A stretch of DNA of 64,000 bases, from positions 37,953 to 101,952 of the forward strand of contig JAEWOH010000025.1 of NCBI GenBank assembly GCA_023460955.1. The letters are read 5' to 3'. A model generated the notes under the pieces. That model was given only the letters and a program-made list of their open reading frames with translations. It did no database searches and was not told the DNA's origin. A program made the translations under genes and the position numbers. This stretch comes from Bacillota bacterium. GTDB lineage: Bacteria; Bacillota; Clostridia; Acetivibrionales; DSM-1351. Below, piece after piece: positions 9,390-18,261 of the stretch. How positions within the stretch are numbered: position 1 is the first letter of the stretch; every line of letters begins with the position of its first letter.

Positions 9390-10313
9390 CTATTTAGTAA
9401 TATTGATTCTAGGATCAACGAACCTGTAAATAATATCTACCAAGAAGTTCATGAAAATTAGCAGTGCACCAAAGAATATTGTGACACCCATTACAGTGGG
9501 ATAATCCTTTGCAGTTATACTGGTTACAAAAGAACTTCCAAGTCCCGGTATTGAGAAAATGGATTCAATAACGAAGGAGCCTGTTAGTACTGATGCGACC
9601 ATTGGTCCCGCATAAGTAACAACAGGAAGTATACCGTTTCTCAAACCATGTTTGAATATTACAACTCTTTCAGAAAGTCCCTTGGCACGGGCAGTTCTGA
9701 TATAATCCTGATTTATTACATCCAGCATTGAGGAACGCATTAACCTTGTAATAAAGCTCAATGGGAAGAAGGAAAGTGCAAAGCCCGGAAGTATAAAACT
9801 GGATAAGGTGTCCAGATGACTAACGGTAGGGAATATGTGAAGTTTAACTCCAAATACCACCATACTAACTGTAGCTACAACAAAGCTGGGGACAGCTATT
9901 CCTATTGTGACTATAAACATGATAGCTCTGTCGGCAGCAGTATTCTTTTTCAGGGCACTAAGTGTACCGAGAACAGTTCCAACTACGATTGCTATGGCAC
10001 TTGCAAAAAGACCAAGCTTAAGTGAGTAAGGAAATTTTCTTACAATTATTTCATTAACACTTTGACCTGCCAGCTTAATTGACTCTCCAAAGTCACCCTT
10101 AATAACATTTTTTGCGTACATTTCATACTGAACAAGTAGTGGCTTGTCCAACCCGTATTTTGCCTCCAGGTTTGCCAGTATCTCAGGAGTCATTTTTCTA
10201 TCTCCGAGGAATGGATTACCAGGTGTTAAGTGCATCAGGAAAAAAGTTAAAGTAAACATAATCCATAATGTCAGTAATGAGACTATTAACCGTTTTGAAA
10301 TATATTTCAGCAT
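9390..10313 (-). CDS. oppB: Oligopeptide ABC transporter permease OppB
   Basis: A 307-residue permease with an N-terminal helix (MLKYISKRLIVSLLTLWIMF) and the diagnostic family stretch beginning FLMHLTPGNPF. The EAA-type coupling loop is seen around SMLDVINQDYIRTARAKGLSE. It is the first gene of the minus-strand opp operon, so the operon promoter should lie in the 670-base region upstream that it shares divergently with the HD-GYP gene. Confidence 0.93.
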   Translation of the reverse strand: MLKYISKRLIVSLLTLWIMFTLTFFLMHLTPGNPFLGDRKMTPEILANLEAKYGLDKPLLVQYEMYAKNVIKGDFGESIKLAGQSVNEIIVRKFPYSLKLGLFASAIAIVVGTVLGTLSALKKNTAADRAIMFIVTIGIAVPSFVVATVSMVVFGVKLHIFPTVSHLDTLSSFILPGFALSFFPLSFITRLMRSSMLDVINQDYIRTARAKGLSERVVIFKHGLRNGILPVVTYAGPMVASVLTGSFVIESIFSIPGLGSSFVTSITAKDYPTVMGVTIFFGALLIFMNFLVDIIYRFVDPRINITK

Positions 10314-10899
10314 ACGACCTCCGTTTTGCTGTGACCCTATAACACAGCTAATTAAGTAATTTGGTTCTATTTTCTATTTATCTCTATAAACAGAATAGTA
10401 TATAATTATCCTGTTTTCAGAGTAATAATGCTAGTTAGTTAGGCTACTAAATCTGGAAAATTGTCTACCAAATCATTTTGAATAACCCCGATAAAAAGCA
10501 AAATATATGTCGAAAATCCACATGAAAAAGTACGTTACAATGAGGGATTATACTACAAATAAATGGTGAATTCAACATTTTAATACTTCCAAATAAAATA
10601 CCAAATGCTGTAATGGCAATATATATAGCGAATTTGACAAAACCACCAAAAATCGACAATTAAAATGTAAATATTATACATTATTGGATTATCGAATTAA
10701 CGCTTTAGCAGGATATTAGTATAACACTGTAATTGAATTATTTAAACTAAATATGTAAACTATTTACAAGTAATATATTGACAAACTACAAACTATAAGT
10801 AATTTATAGAAAAAAAGTAAATATTAACAACTTAGAACATATGGGGAATGATAAAAAGGTAGATATTACCAGCTTATATAAACTAAATAAGTTAACTTG
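10314..10899. other. Intergenic region without a supported gene
   Basis: Very AT-rich DNA between divergent oppB and the HD-GYP gene. A 64-codon minus-strand reading frame (10465-10659) has no ribosome site and no recognisable motif. Promoters for both flanking genes are expected here; only the HD-GYP side could be placed. Confidence 0.6.
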
Positions 10900-10966
10900 T
10901 TGAAATACAAATGTAAACCTTTATAATGTATATAGAGCATTATTATAAATGTATATAGAGCATTAT
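10900..10966 (+). promoter_or_regulatory. Candidate sigma-A promoter with 19-bp direct repeat
   Basis: A TTGAAA at 10900-10905 and TATAAT at 10922-10927 are spaced 16 bp apart, ahead of the HD-GYP gene. An exact 19-bp direct repeat (10925-10943 and 10948-10966, core GTATATAGAGCATTAT) overlaps the -10 box and the expected transcription start. Two tandem copies 23 bp apart, about two helical turns, would suit a dimeric regulator bound on one DNA face. Confidence 0.5.
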
Positions 10967-10983
10967 TTCACAGGAGGATTTCA

Positions 10984-12933
10984 GTGGGTAAAAACACATC
11001 ATATTTTTTAAGACGGGTCAAAAGTAAAATTTACATAATGGCTGTAATGGTACTAACAATAATAATTGTCCTTGCCTGTCTGTTTTATTATTCAAGTAAG
11101 AACAGCTATCAGGAAAGTACCCTCGTAAATGTGTTAGGCAGGCAAAGAATGCTGACACAAATGATTGCAAAGGATACAAGCCGCCTATACGCACTGGTTC
11201 AGGCAAAAGAAGTCGGTAAAACCTTAGAGGCTGACAGCGTGGTTAATAATAAAATTGTTAAAATAAAACATAATATCAAAGCTGCGAAGGAGGAATTCAG
11301 CAAAACTCTTGCCGATATTAACAAAGGAACCATTGAAAGTGGTAGTGGTCAGATAAGCTTTAATAACTCAACTGCACCTGTAGCAGCTGACCTGAAATCG
11401 ATTAATATTATATGGCGGAATTTTGAAAATGCTATAAATGTAATAGACAATTCTGATGGTATTGATATTGAATTTACAAAGGCAGCCATTTACATAAATG
11501 ATCACAATGAGCTTCTTTTAAAGTATTGCGATCAGGTTTTAAAGAGTACAGTTGAAGATACAAAGGAAGATAAGCTAAAAGCAATAATTATTGGGGTTTT
11601 GCTGGTCATTTTGGCATTAGCACTTATAGGGATAACAATAAGAAAAATGTATAAATATATACTGATTCCGCTAAACGAAGTATATAAAGGATTTTCTGAA
11701 GTTGGAGTATACCCGTCCGATAACATATTATCAATTATGACAAAGAATGAAATAAGACCGATGGTAAATGAAATAAACCAGATGTTTAATAAGGTTGAAA
11801 GTCTAATTTCCTTGGTGGAGAATATAAACAAAAATTTAAGTTTCAATGAAGTTCTTGAATATATCTTTAATAGCTTTTCACAGTTCATTCCTTATAATCA
11901 TATCGGTGTGGCAATTGCCAAGGATAGTGGCAACATATTGGAGGCAGCTTATGGAATATCGGATGGCACAATACGAGGTGTAACCGAGAACCTCCTGAAC
12001 AAAGGATATGAGGTTAAGGGTTCCAGTCTCGAGAAGATCCTTAATAGCGGTGAGGCGAGAGTTATTAATGATCTTCAATTGTATTCAGAAATAAATCCCC
12101 CTAAAGAATATACAAAAATTATCCTTAATGCGGGTATCAGGTCATCTATTACTCTTCCGCTTAATATTAACAACAGACATATTGGTCTAATATTTTTCTC
12201 AAGCACTGAAAAGAACATTTACAGGGAAGAGCATATAAAGTTTTTAAGCGTTCTTGCAAACAGTATATCAATTTGCTTTGATAAAAACATATTCTTTGAT
12301 GATTTACTTTACAGTAGTATACTCGCTCTGGCAAAGCTGGCAGAAGCGCGTGATGAGGATACGGGTGAACACCTGGAAAGAATGAAGAAATACGCGAGAC
12401 TGATTGCAGAGCTGCTTTTTGAAAATAGTAAATACAGCCATGAAATATCAGCCGACTATATACATAATATTGAAAGATTCAGCCCGATGCACGATATCGG
12501 AAAGGTAGGAATCAAGGACGGAATACTGTTAAAGCCAGGAAAGCTTACAATGGAAGAATTTGAAGAAATGAAAACCCACGCCTCTTTTGGCGCTTCGGTT
12601 TTAAAGGCTGCTGAAAGAAATATATCCAAAAGCGGAAGAAGCTTGTTCAGGATGGGTATAGAAATAGCAGAAGGGCATCATGAAAAGTGGGATGGTTCCG
12701 GGTACCCAAATGGAAAAGCGGGGGAAAATATACCACTTAGTGCACGTATAGTTACTGTAGCAGATGTTTTTGATGCACTCACCAGCAGAAGACCTTATAA
12801 GGAGCCCTTTTCTTTTGAAGCATCTTTTGAAATGATAGCAGAGGGCAGTGGAAAGCATTTTGATCCGGAGATTGTAAGAGTATTTACTAATAATAAAACA
12901 AGGATATATCAGCTATACAAAAGCTTTAATTAA
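10984..12933 (+). CDS. Membrane-bound GAF/HD-GYP cyclic-di-GMP phosphodiesterase
   Basis: A 649-residue signalling protein. Transmembrane helices at about 17-37 and 199-219 enclose an extracytoplasmic sensor whose start (LGRQRMLTQMIAKD) resembles PilJ/NIT-type helical sensors. A linker is followed by a GAF domain (about 285-435) and an HD-GYP domain (about 440-640). Metal and catalytic residues are intact: H463, H503-D504, H532, H565-H566, the loop GSGYP at 571-575 and D594. It should hydrolyse c-di-GMP, possibly tuned by an external ligand. The start is GTG at 10984 with AGGAGG at 10972-10977. It is monocistronic, ending at a strong terminator. Confidence 0.9.
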   Translation: MGKNTSYFLRRVKSKIYIMAVMVLTIIIVLACLFYYSSKNSYQESTLVNVLGRQRMLTQMIAKDTSRLYALVQAKEVGKTLEADSVVNNKIVKIKHNIKAAKEEFSKTLADINKGTIESGSGQISFNNSTAPVAADLKSINIIWRNFENAINVIDNSDGIDIEFTKAAIYINDHNELLLKYCDQVLKSTVEDTKEDKLKAIIIGVLLVILALALIGITIRKMYKYILIPLNEVYKGFSEVGVYPSDNILSIMTKNEIRPMVNEINQMFNKVESLISLVENINKNLSFNEVLEYIFNSFSQFIPYNHIGVAIAKDSGNILEAAYGISDGTIRGVTENLLNKGYEVKGSSLEKILNSGEARVINDLQLYSEINPPKEYTKIILNAGIRSSITLPLNINNRHIGLIFFSSTEKNIYREEHIKFLSVLANSISICFDKNIFFDDLLYSSILALAKLAEARDEDTGEHLERMKKYARLIAELLFENSKYSHEISADYIHNIERFSPMHDIGKVGIKDGILLKPGKLTMEEFEEMKTHASFGASVLKAAERNISKSGRSLFRMGIEIAEGHHEKWDGSGYPNGKAGENIPLSARIVTVADVFDALTSRRPYKEPFSFEASFEMIAEGSGKHFDPEIVRVFTNNKTRIYQLYKSFN

Positions 12934-12983
12934 ACTTGCATTGGTTAAAATAATTGCTAGAAATGAGGAAAACGCTGACATAA

Positions 12984-13017
12984 AAAAGACTTAAGGCTTT
13001 GAGGCCTTAAGTCTTTT
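12984..13017. terminator. Strong bidirectional terminator
   Basis: A 14-bp perfect stem (12984-12997 with 13004-13017) with a 6-nt loop and A/T-runs on both sides. It lies between the convergent HD-GYP and uxaC genes and can serve both. Confidence 0.9.
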
Positions 13018-13092
13018 CGCAAGCGTGCAATTCACTCGATTTATCTTTAGTATTTACGTACATCCACTTAACTTAGCATTAGTATTTATATA

Positions 13093-14493
13093 TTATACCC
13101 CAAAATAGTTTGCAGCATTGTTATAGCAAATATCCTCTACAATTTTTCCCAACAGCTTCATATCATTTGGAATTTCGCCTTTCTCCACCCATGTACCCAA
13201 GATATTACAAAGTAATCTTCTGAAGTATTCATGTCTGATATAGGACAAGAAACTTCTCGAATCAGTGAGCATACCAACAAATCTGCTGAGCAGCCCAAGA
13301 TTAGCAAGGGCTATCATCTGTTTTTCCATACCGTCTTTCTGATCATTAAACCACCAAGCCGAGCCGAACTGAATCTTTCCCGGCACCTTTCCACCTTGGA
13401 AGCAGCCGATAATTGTCCCCAGTACTTCATTCTCCCTTGGGTTCGAGTGGTACAGAATTGTTTTTGGCAATTCGTCCGAATAATCCAGACTACTCAGGAG
13501 AGAAGACAGAGCCGAAGCAAAGGTCCAGTCTCCGATAGAATCAAATCCTGTGTTAGGACCTATCTTTTCCATCATTCTTTTATTAGTATTACGAAGAGTC
13601 CCCATATGAAGCTGCATAACCCAACCCAGTCTTGAATATTGCTTTCCAAGGAAAATAATGACCTGGGTTTTGTAGAGTTCTATTTCGGCCTGTGTCAACA
13701 GTTCGCCCCATAAGGCCTTCTGTAGTACTTCGGAGGCTTCCTCTTCCGTCCCGCTTCGGAATACCAGGGGTTCGAGACCATGGTCGGATATTCTGCAGCC
13801 TGTCTGATGAAAGAACTCAAGTCTTGAGATTAAAGCTTTTTTTAAATCCTCAAAATTTGAAATATTTACGCCTGAAGCTTTTCCGAGTTTCCTAAGCCAT
13901 TCTATAAAACCTTCATTATCAATGTTTACTGCCATATCCGGTCGAAAGGCCGGGATAACTTTTACGCCAAACTCCTTGTCCTCTGCAATAGCACTATGGT
14001 ACTCAAGGGTATCAACAGGATCGTCGGTTGTACAAACAACCTTCACGTTAGAACGCTTAATTAGATTTTTAGCTGAAAAATTCGTTTGCTGCAGCATTTC
14101 ATTACAGCGCTCCCAGATACTTTCAGCAGTATCGGGAGATAGCAGTTCATTAATCCCGAAATAACGTCTCAACTCAAGGTGGGTCCAGTGGTAGAGAGGG
14201 TTACCAATACAATTGGGCATTGTTTCGGCCCACTTTATAAACTTGTCTTTATCGGAGGCAGCTCCCGTAATATACATCTCATCCACACCGTTGCTGCGAA
14301 TAGCCCTCCATTTATAATGGTCGCCTTCAAGCCACAATTCTGTTATATTGCGGTACTTTTTATCTTCGGCAATCTCTTTAGGACTAAGATGACAATGATA
14401 ATCGAAAATTGGCATCTTTTCAGCAAAGGTGTGATAAAGCTTTACTGCTGTTTCATTATCCAGAAGAAAATCTTTATTCATAAATTCTTTCAT
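13093..14493 (-). CDS. uxaC: Uronate isomerase (glucuronate/galacturonate isomerase)
   Basis: A 466-residue amidohydrolase-superfamily enzyme converting D-glucuronate to D-fructuronate or D-galacturonate to D-tagaturonate in the cytoplasm. The family N-terminus is clear: FDYHCHLSPKEIA, with the HCH metal ligands near residues 33-35, followed by the WLEGDHYKWRAIR segment. Length fits the family (about 465-470). No other hexuronate gene (uxaA, uxaB, kdgK) lies nearby, so the downstream steps must be encoded elsewhere. It probably handles pectin or glucuronoxylan sugars in a plant-fibre degrader. Confidence 0.95.
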   Translation of the reverse strand: MKEFMNKDFLLDNETAVKLYHTFAEKMPIFDYHCHLSPKEIAEDKKYRNITELWLEGDHYKWRAIRSNGVDEMYITGAASDKDKFIKWAETMPNCIGNPLYHWTHLELRRYFGINELLSPDTAESIWERCNEMLQQTNFSAKNLIKRSNVKVVCTTDDPVDTLEYHSAIAEDKEFGVKVIPAFRPDMAVNIDNEGFIEWLRKLGKASGVNISNFEDLKKALISRLEFFHQTGCRISDHGLEPLVFRSGTEEEASEVLQKALWGELLTQAEIELYKTQVIIFLGKQYSRLGWVMQLHMGTLRNTNKRMMEKIGPNTGFDSIGDWTFASALSSLLSSLDYSDELPKTILYHSNPRENEVLGTIIGCFQGGKVPGKIQFGSAWWFNDQKDGMEKQMIALANLGLLSRFVGMLTDSRSFLSYIRHEYFRRLLCNILGTWVEKGEIPNDMKLLGKIVEDICYNNAANYFGV

Positions 14494-14706
14494 ATGGCGT
14501 CTCCTTTATATAGTCAAAGATATAATATTTCCAAGTAGAGCATCATAAAGGAAAATATTAGTGTAAACCTAACACTTGAGTAAACTTGAAATCACACGAA
14601 AACAGGTTCATAATACATTATAATACTGCTTATTTGTCATAAACATATCATATGTTGCTGGTTTTAGTGTAAAAATTGCTATAAAATCTTTTTCGATGAA
14701 TACATA

Positions 14707-14830
14707 ACTCTAAAGGTCGTGATAAGGAGCAGCAAAAGAGGACTGAGGAAAACCGGCGGTTAAAAAGCGGAAATAAATCCGGAATTTTTAGAGTAAAAGT
14801 GAGCCGGGACGAAGTTTGGGATGGGAGGTA
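14707..14830 (+). ncRNA. Possible structured leader RNA before a small membrane protein
   Basis: An 8-bp perfect pairing (14707-14714 with 14787-14794, ACTCTAAA/TTTAGAGT) closes a 72-nt purine-rich region with internal GC-rich pairing options (for example CCGG at 14753-14756 with CCGG at 14779-14782). A second GC-rich segment (GTGAGCCGGGACGAAG) follows, then GGGAGG before the small gene. No known riboswitch family was recognised: SAM, c-di-GMP I/II, c-di-AMP, TPP, lysine, cobalamin, fluoride and glycine signatures were looked for. The 14494-14706 stretch is AT-rich and appears empty apart from the uxaC promoter. Confidence 0.4.
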
Positions 14831-14833
14831 AGC

Positions 14834-14980
14834 ATGGATTTTGGAATATTAGCGGTAAGTTTACTTTTTGTAATATTTGGAGCTGTTTTATTCCGGCTGG
14901 CATGGCTAGTCGGCAGCAAAGTTCTTAGAATCTCAACCCTGACTAATAAAATAAAGAAATTGTTTGATAGAAGGTTCTAA
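14834..14980 (+). CDS. Small single-pass membrane protein (48 aa)
   Basis: A short reading frame of 48 codons plus stop, starting at ATG 14834 with GGGAGG 5 bases upstream. The product begins MDFGILAVSLLFVIFGAVLF: a hydrophobic helix of about 20-25 residues, followed by a basic cytoplasmic tail (about residues 31-48) ending KKLFDRRF. No family was recognised. The good ribosome site, the helix-plus-basic-tail pattern and the possible structured leader support a real gene. It could be a small regulatory membrane peptide or a type I toxin-like peptide; no function is claimed. Confidence 0.6.
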   Translation: MDFGILAVSLLFVIFGAVLFRLAWLVGSKVLRISTLTNKIKKLFDRRF

Positions 14981-15046
14981 GAATAAATTAATTTAAATGA
15001 TATATGTTGGTGAAATTTTGACCAAACGTAATAACACAATAACATA

Positions 15047-15078
15047 AAAAAGCTTCGAGAGTATTCTCGAAGCTTTTT
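15047..15078. terminator. Bidirectional terminator behind tRNA-Arg
   Basis: A 14-bp perfect stem (15047-15060 with 15065-15078) with a GTAT loop and A/T-runs at both ends. It sits directly 3' of the minus-strand tRNA. Confidence 0.9.
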
Positions 15079-15080
15079 GC

Positions 15081-15157
15081 TGGCGCGCCCGGCAGAGATC
15101 GAATCCACAACCTTTTGGTCCGTAGCCAAACGCTCTATCCAATTGAGCTACGGGCGC
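15081..15157 (-). tRNA. tRNA-Arg (anticodon ACG)
   Basis: A 77-nt cloverleaf. The acceptor pair is GCGCCCG with CGGGCGC, the D-arm segment reads AGCTCAATTGGATAGAGC, and the anticodon stem is TTGG/CCAA with loop CTACGGA, giving ACG. The T-arm segment is GGATTCGATCTC-like. CCA is encoded at the 3' end (15081-15083). The ACG anticodon, edited to ICG, reads CGU, CGC and CGA codons. Confidence 0.96.
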
Positions 15158-15279
15158 ATTATTTGCACACCATAAATCACGGTGCACATAATATATTAAT
15201 ACATCTTCAGCAAAAATGCAACAATTAGTTTTATTTACCAAAAAAAATGGTTTAGCCAAATGGTTTAACGTGGCTCAGG

Positions 15280-16182
15280 CTACTTAAAGTAAAGCTTAAA
15301 CATAATATCCCTGCTGTAATTTCCGAAGCCTTTTCCGAAAAGAGTTACACCACCAACGTTTTGAGAATCGGGTAAGACGGCTATTTTAAAGGACCAGTAC
15401 TTTTGTCGGATATCCAGGGAAGATAGGTTTACATCAGAAACCTTGATACCATCAATATAAGTTCCTTCATCAGTTATTCTGATTGCTTTGTATAAACCGT
15501 ATTGCCCAACGTGGAGGCTCCACCAGCTTGGAGTGAATTTTCCACGGTTAATTCCGAAATCACCGGGGCTTGTCCAGTGACCAAGCTTCTGCTCGTTTAG
15601 AAAAAAAGTTATATCGGAGGGCCAGTTATTGTTTACACCTGGAGCTTCTGAACCAAGCTCCATTGATATTTCTAATTCTTCAGGCTGCTGTGCGGATAAT
15701 AGAAAATTAGGAATCTTGTATTCCACAAAGCCTTCAGTAAACCATAGGATACCTGCATTGACCCTTTCAGGGTCAAGGAAATATCTCGGGTCATCAAATT
15801 GTCCGATGATCTTTTCAGGGGTAGCTATTCCGCAGGTTGGTGTTACAATAAAGTCTGAGTAATGCCCAATGGGCAGGGCAAACTCATGAAAACTCCGGGT
15901 TTTCCCAGCCTTTAAAGGAAAATCAATTTCTATGGAGTCGATATCGAGATAACACAGCTTCTGGACAGCACCGTTAACACTTTTTCGTTCACATCGAATT
16001 ATTTGGGCTGCTTCAAGCTTCTTTACATGCATTGTAATAATGGCACTGCTTAAATGCAGTTGATCTGCTAACTGCTTAATATTTAAAGGATTTAAGGCAA
16101 GCAGGTTAATTATTTTAATACGTACATTACTGCTTAGCGCTTCGTAAACCGGCAGCCATTTATCTGATATATCAATTTGCAT
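15280..16182 (-). CDS. ArsR-type winged-helix transcriptional regulator
   Basis: A 300-residue protein with an N-terminal ArsR-like winged helix (about residues 5-70; recognition segment LADQLHLSSAIITMHVKKLE). A long C-terminal domain of about 220 residues, rich in Trp and beta-forming stretches, probably binds a ligand. ArsR metal-site cysteines are not evident, so metal sensing is unlikely. It is divergent from the arabinofuranosidase gene, and palindromes with half-site ATTAATA lie in the shared promoter, so it probably controls abfA in response to an arabinose-derived sugar (inference). Confidence 0.8.
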   Translation of the reverse strand: MQIDISDKWLPVYEALSSNVRIKIINLLALNPLNIKQLADQLHLSSAIITMHVKKLEAAQIIRCERKSVNGAVQKLCYLDIDSIEIDFPLKAGKTRSFHEFALPIGHYSDFIVTPTCGIATPEKIIGQFDDPRYFLDPERVNAGILWFTEGFVEYKIPNFLLSAQQPEELEISMELGSEAPGVNNNWPSDITFFLNEQKLGHWTSPGDFGINRGKFTPSWWSLHVGQYGLYKAIRITDEGTYIDGIKVSDVNLSSLDIRQKYWSFKIAVLPDSQNVGGVTLFGKGFGNYSRDIMFKLYFK

Positions 16183-16331
16183 AAATAATTAACCTCCAAC
16201 ATGATTAATATAATTATAAATTACTAGCCTGTGATTGTAAATATACAAAGACAAGTGAGACGGGCTTTTGAGATTTTGTTTGAGAACTGGCGGGTTTTGA
16301 GGTTTGTTTTCGATTTAAAACAAATAGTATA

Positions 16332-16404
16332 TTGACACATATGAGTAGAAGATTTATTATTAATGTATTAATAATGTAATTACCTGATTAATAAAAATAT
16401 TAAT
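16332..16404 (+). promoter_or_regulatory. abfA promoter with two operator-like palindromes
   Basis: A TTGACA at 16332-16337 and TATTAT at 16355-16360 are spaced 17 bp. A perfect 9-bp inverted repeat (16356-16364 with 16367-16375) overlaps the -10 box. A second palindrome, ATTAATA-AAAA-TATTAAT, lies at 16387-16404 just downstream. Both share the ATTAAT half-site expected for a small winged-helix repressor, most likely the divergent ArsR-type protein. Confidence 0.65.
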
Positions 16405-16424
16405 TAGCACTGGGGAGGTAAAGA

Positions 16425-17933
16425 ATGAGTAAGGCAAAGATGATTCTTAATAAGGATTACGTGGTCGGAGAAGTAGATAAAAGAATCTACGGATCATTTA
16501 TTGAGCATTTAGGAAGAGCTGTTTACGGTGGTATTTATGAACCCGGACACCCTACAGCTGACAAATTTGGCTTCCGTCAGGATGTTGCCGATATGGTAAG
16601 GGAATTGAAGGTTCCGATAGTAAGATATCCGGGTGGAAACTTTGTTTCAGGCTATAACTGGGAAGACGGAGTTGGACCGGTTGATAAGCGACCAAGAAGA
16701 ACTGACCTGGCGTGGACAACAATTGAAACAAATCAAGTTGGAACAAACGAATTCTGTGATTGGGCAAACCAAGTCGGTGCCGAGGTTATGATGGCAGTAA
16801 ACCTTGGAACAAGAGGTGCCGATGCGGCTAGAAATATTGTAGAATACTGCAACCATCCGGAAGGAACCTATTGGAGTGACTTAAGAAAATCCCACGGCTA
16901 CAGTAAACCTCATAACATAAAGACCTGGTGTCTTGGAAATGAAATGGACGGGACCTGGCAGATCGGTTCAAAAACAGCTGAAGAATACGGAAGAATAGCT
17001 TGTGAAACAGCAAAGGTTATGAAATGGGTTGACCCTACAATCGAATTGGTTGCCTGCGGAAGTTCAGGCAGCGGGATGCCAACCTTCCCACAATGGGAGG
17101 CCACAGTTCTTGAACATACTTATGATCACGTTGATTATATCTCATTGCATACTTACTACGGTAACCCAGATAATGATACTGCAAACTTCCTTGCAAGATC
17201 AATGGATATGGATGCGTTCATTAAAACTGTTATAGCAACCTGTGACTATGTAAAAGCAAAAAAACGCAGTAAGAAGAAAATAAATCTCTCCTTTGATGAG
17301 TGGAATGTATGGTTCCATTCAAATGAAGCAGACAAAAAATTGGACAGATGGTTAATTGCACCGCATCAGCTTGAGGATCAGTACAATTTTGAAGATGCGC
17401 TTATGGTTGGTAGCATGATGATAACACTGCTTAAGAACGCAGACAGAGTGAAGCTGGCCTGCCTCGCTCAGCTGGTTAATGTTATTGCACCTATTATGAC
17501 AGAAAATAACGGCGCCGCCTGGAAGCAGACAATCTACTATCCTTACATGCATACATCTGTATTTGGAAGAGGCACGGTACTCAATCCTCTAATGAAATCA
17601 CCGCTGTATGATGCAAAGGATTTCACTGATGTACCATTGATTGACTCAACTGCTGTAATCAGTGACGATAAGAACGAAATAACAGTTTTTGCTGTAAACA
17701 AGAGTCTTGAAGAAAATATAACCCTCGAGGTTGAACTCAATGGCTTTGATAAGTATCAGGTGGTTGAACATATTGTTCTTGCACATGATGATGTTAAGGC
17801 TGTAAATACAAAAGAAAATCCAAATAATGTAGTTCCAAATTCTAACGGAAATGCTGCTATAGAGGACGGAAATGTAAAGGCTGACCTCAAGAAGCTTTCC
17901 TGGAACGTAATAAGATTGAAAAAGACAGTTTAG
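16425..17933 (+). CDS. abfA: Intracellular alpha-L-arabinofuranosidase (GH51)
   Basis: A 502-residue retaining glycosidase of family GH51 that releases arabinose from arabino-oligosaccharides. The acid/base is E173 in GNEMDG and the nucleophile is E292 in SFDEWNVWF, matching the spacing in characterised GH51 enzymes. Residues from about 390 on form the C-terminal beta domain. There is no signal peptide or dockerin, so it acts in the cytoplasm on imported oligosaccharides, not in a cellulosome. GGGGAGG precedes the ATG. It is monocistronic, with its own promoter and terminator. Confidence 0.96.
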   Translation: MSKAKMILNKDYVVGEVDKRIYGSFIEHLGRAVYGGIYEPGHPTADKFGFRQDVADMVRELKVPIVRYPGGNFVSGYNWEDGVGPVDKRPRRTDLAWTTIETNQVGTNEFCDWANQVGAEVMMAVNLGTRGADAARNIVEYCNHPEGTYWSDLRKSHGYSKPHNIKTWCLGNEMDGTWQIGSKTAEEYGRIACETAKVMKWVDPTIELVACGSSGSGMPTFPQWEATVLEHTYDHVDYISLHTYYGNPDNDTANFLARSMDMDAFIKTVIATCDYVKAKKRSKKKINLSFDEWNVWFHSNEADKKLDRWLIAPHQLEDQYNFEDALMVGSMMITLLKNADRVKLACLAQLVNVIAPIMTENNGAAWKQTIYYPYMHTSVFGRGTVLNPLMKSPLYDAKDFTDVPLIDSTAVISDDKNEITVFAVNKSLEENITLEVELNGFDKYQVVEHIVLAHDDVKAVNTKENPNNVVPNSNGNAAIEDGNVKADLKKLSWNVIRLKKTV

Positions 17934-17952
17934 TAAACAGATTTTTACTACG

Positions 17953-17988
17953 AAAACGCAAAGGTTGCACTAACCTTTGCGTTTTTTG
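17953..17988 (+). terminator. abfA terminator
   Basis: A 14-bp stem (17953-17966 with 17972-17985, core AACGCAAAGGTT) is followed by a T-run. Confidence 0.9.
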
Positions 17989-18261
17989 GTATATTCAATA
18001 AGTATTAAGTAAGGATTATTATATTTAGAGGGAAATGACTATTCACTTGACACTTATGTGACTCATCAAGTGAAAATGGTTTTGGATAATGCTTCATAAG
18101 CCGGTATTTCATTTATTGGCATGATAAGGATTCCTGACATAATGTAATATATGATAAAATAATTATATTGATTTATTCTGTTGGTACAAATTTAAATATT
18201 AAGTTTTAGCAGAAAAATTTGTAAGCTTTAAGTTAAATAATAATTTCTTTCGGGGGTCTCA
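17989..18261. other. Intergenic region with a nested hairpin
   Basis: No gene was found. A perfect 9-bp inverted repeat TTCACTTGA/TCAAGTGAA (18042-18050 with 18066-18074) encloses a smaller CAC-TTAT-GTG hairpin. A TTGACA lies within the left arm but has no good -10 partner. This could be the operator of the lipid-kinase gene. Confidence 0.4.

Noticed and set aside
10465..10659. Minus-strand 64-codon reading frame in the opp/HD-GYP gap
   Set aside because: No ribosome site, low-complexity AT-rich codons and no recognisable motif; it lies in a region expected to hold promoters.
10700..10983. c-di-GMP riboswitch before the HD-GYP gene
   Set aside because: The conserved GEMM-I and GEMM-II core segments are absent; only promoter-like AT sequence and a direct repeat were found.
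14993..15259. Minus-strand 88-codon frame overlapping the tRNA
   Set aside because: It runs through the tRNA-Arg gene and its terminator; the protein is a translation artefact of the tRNA.
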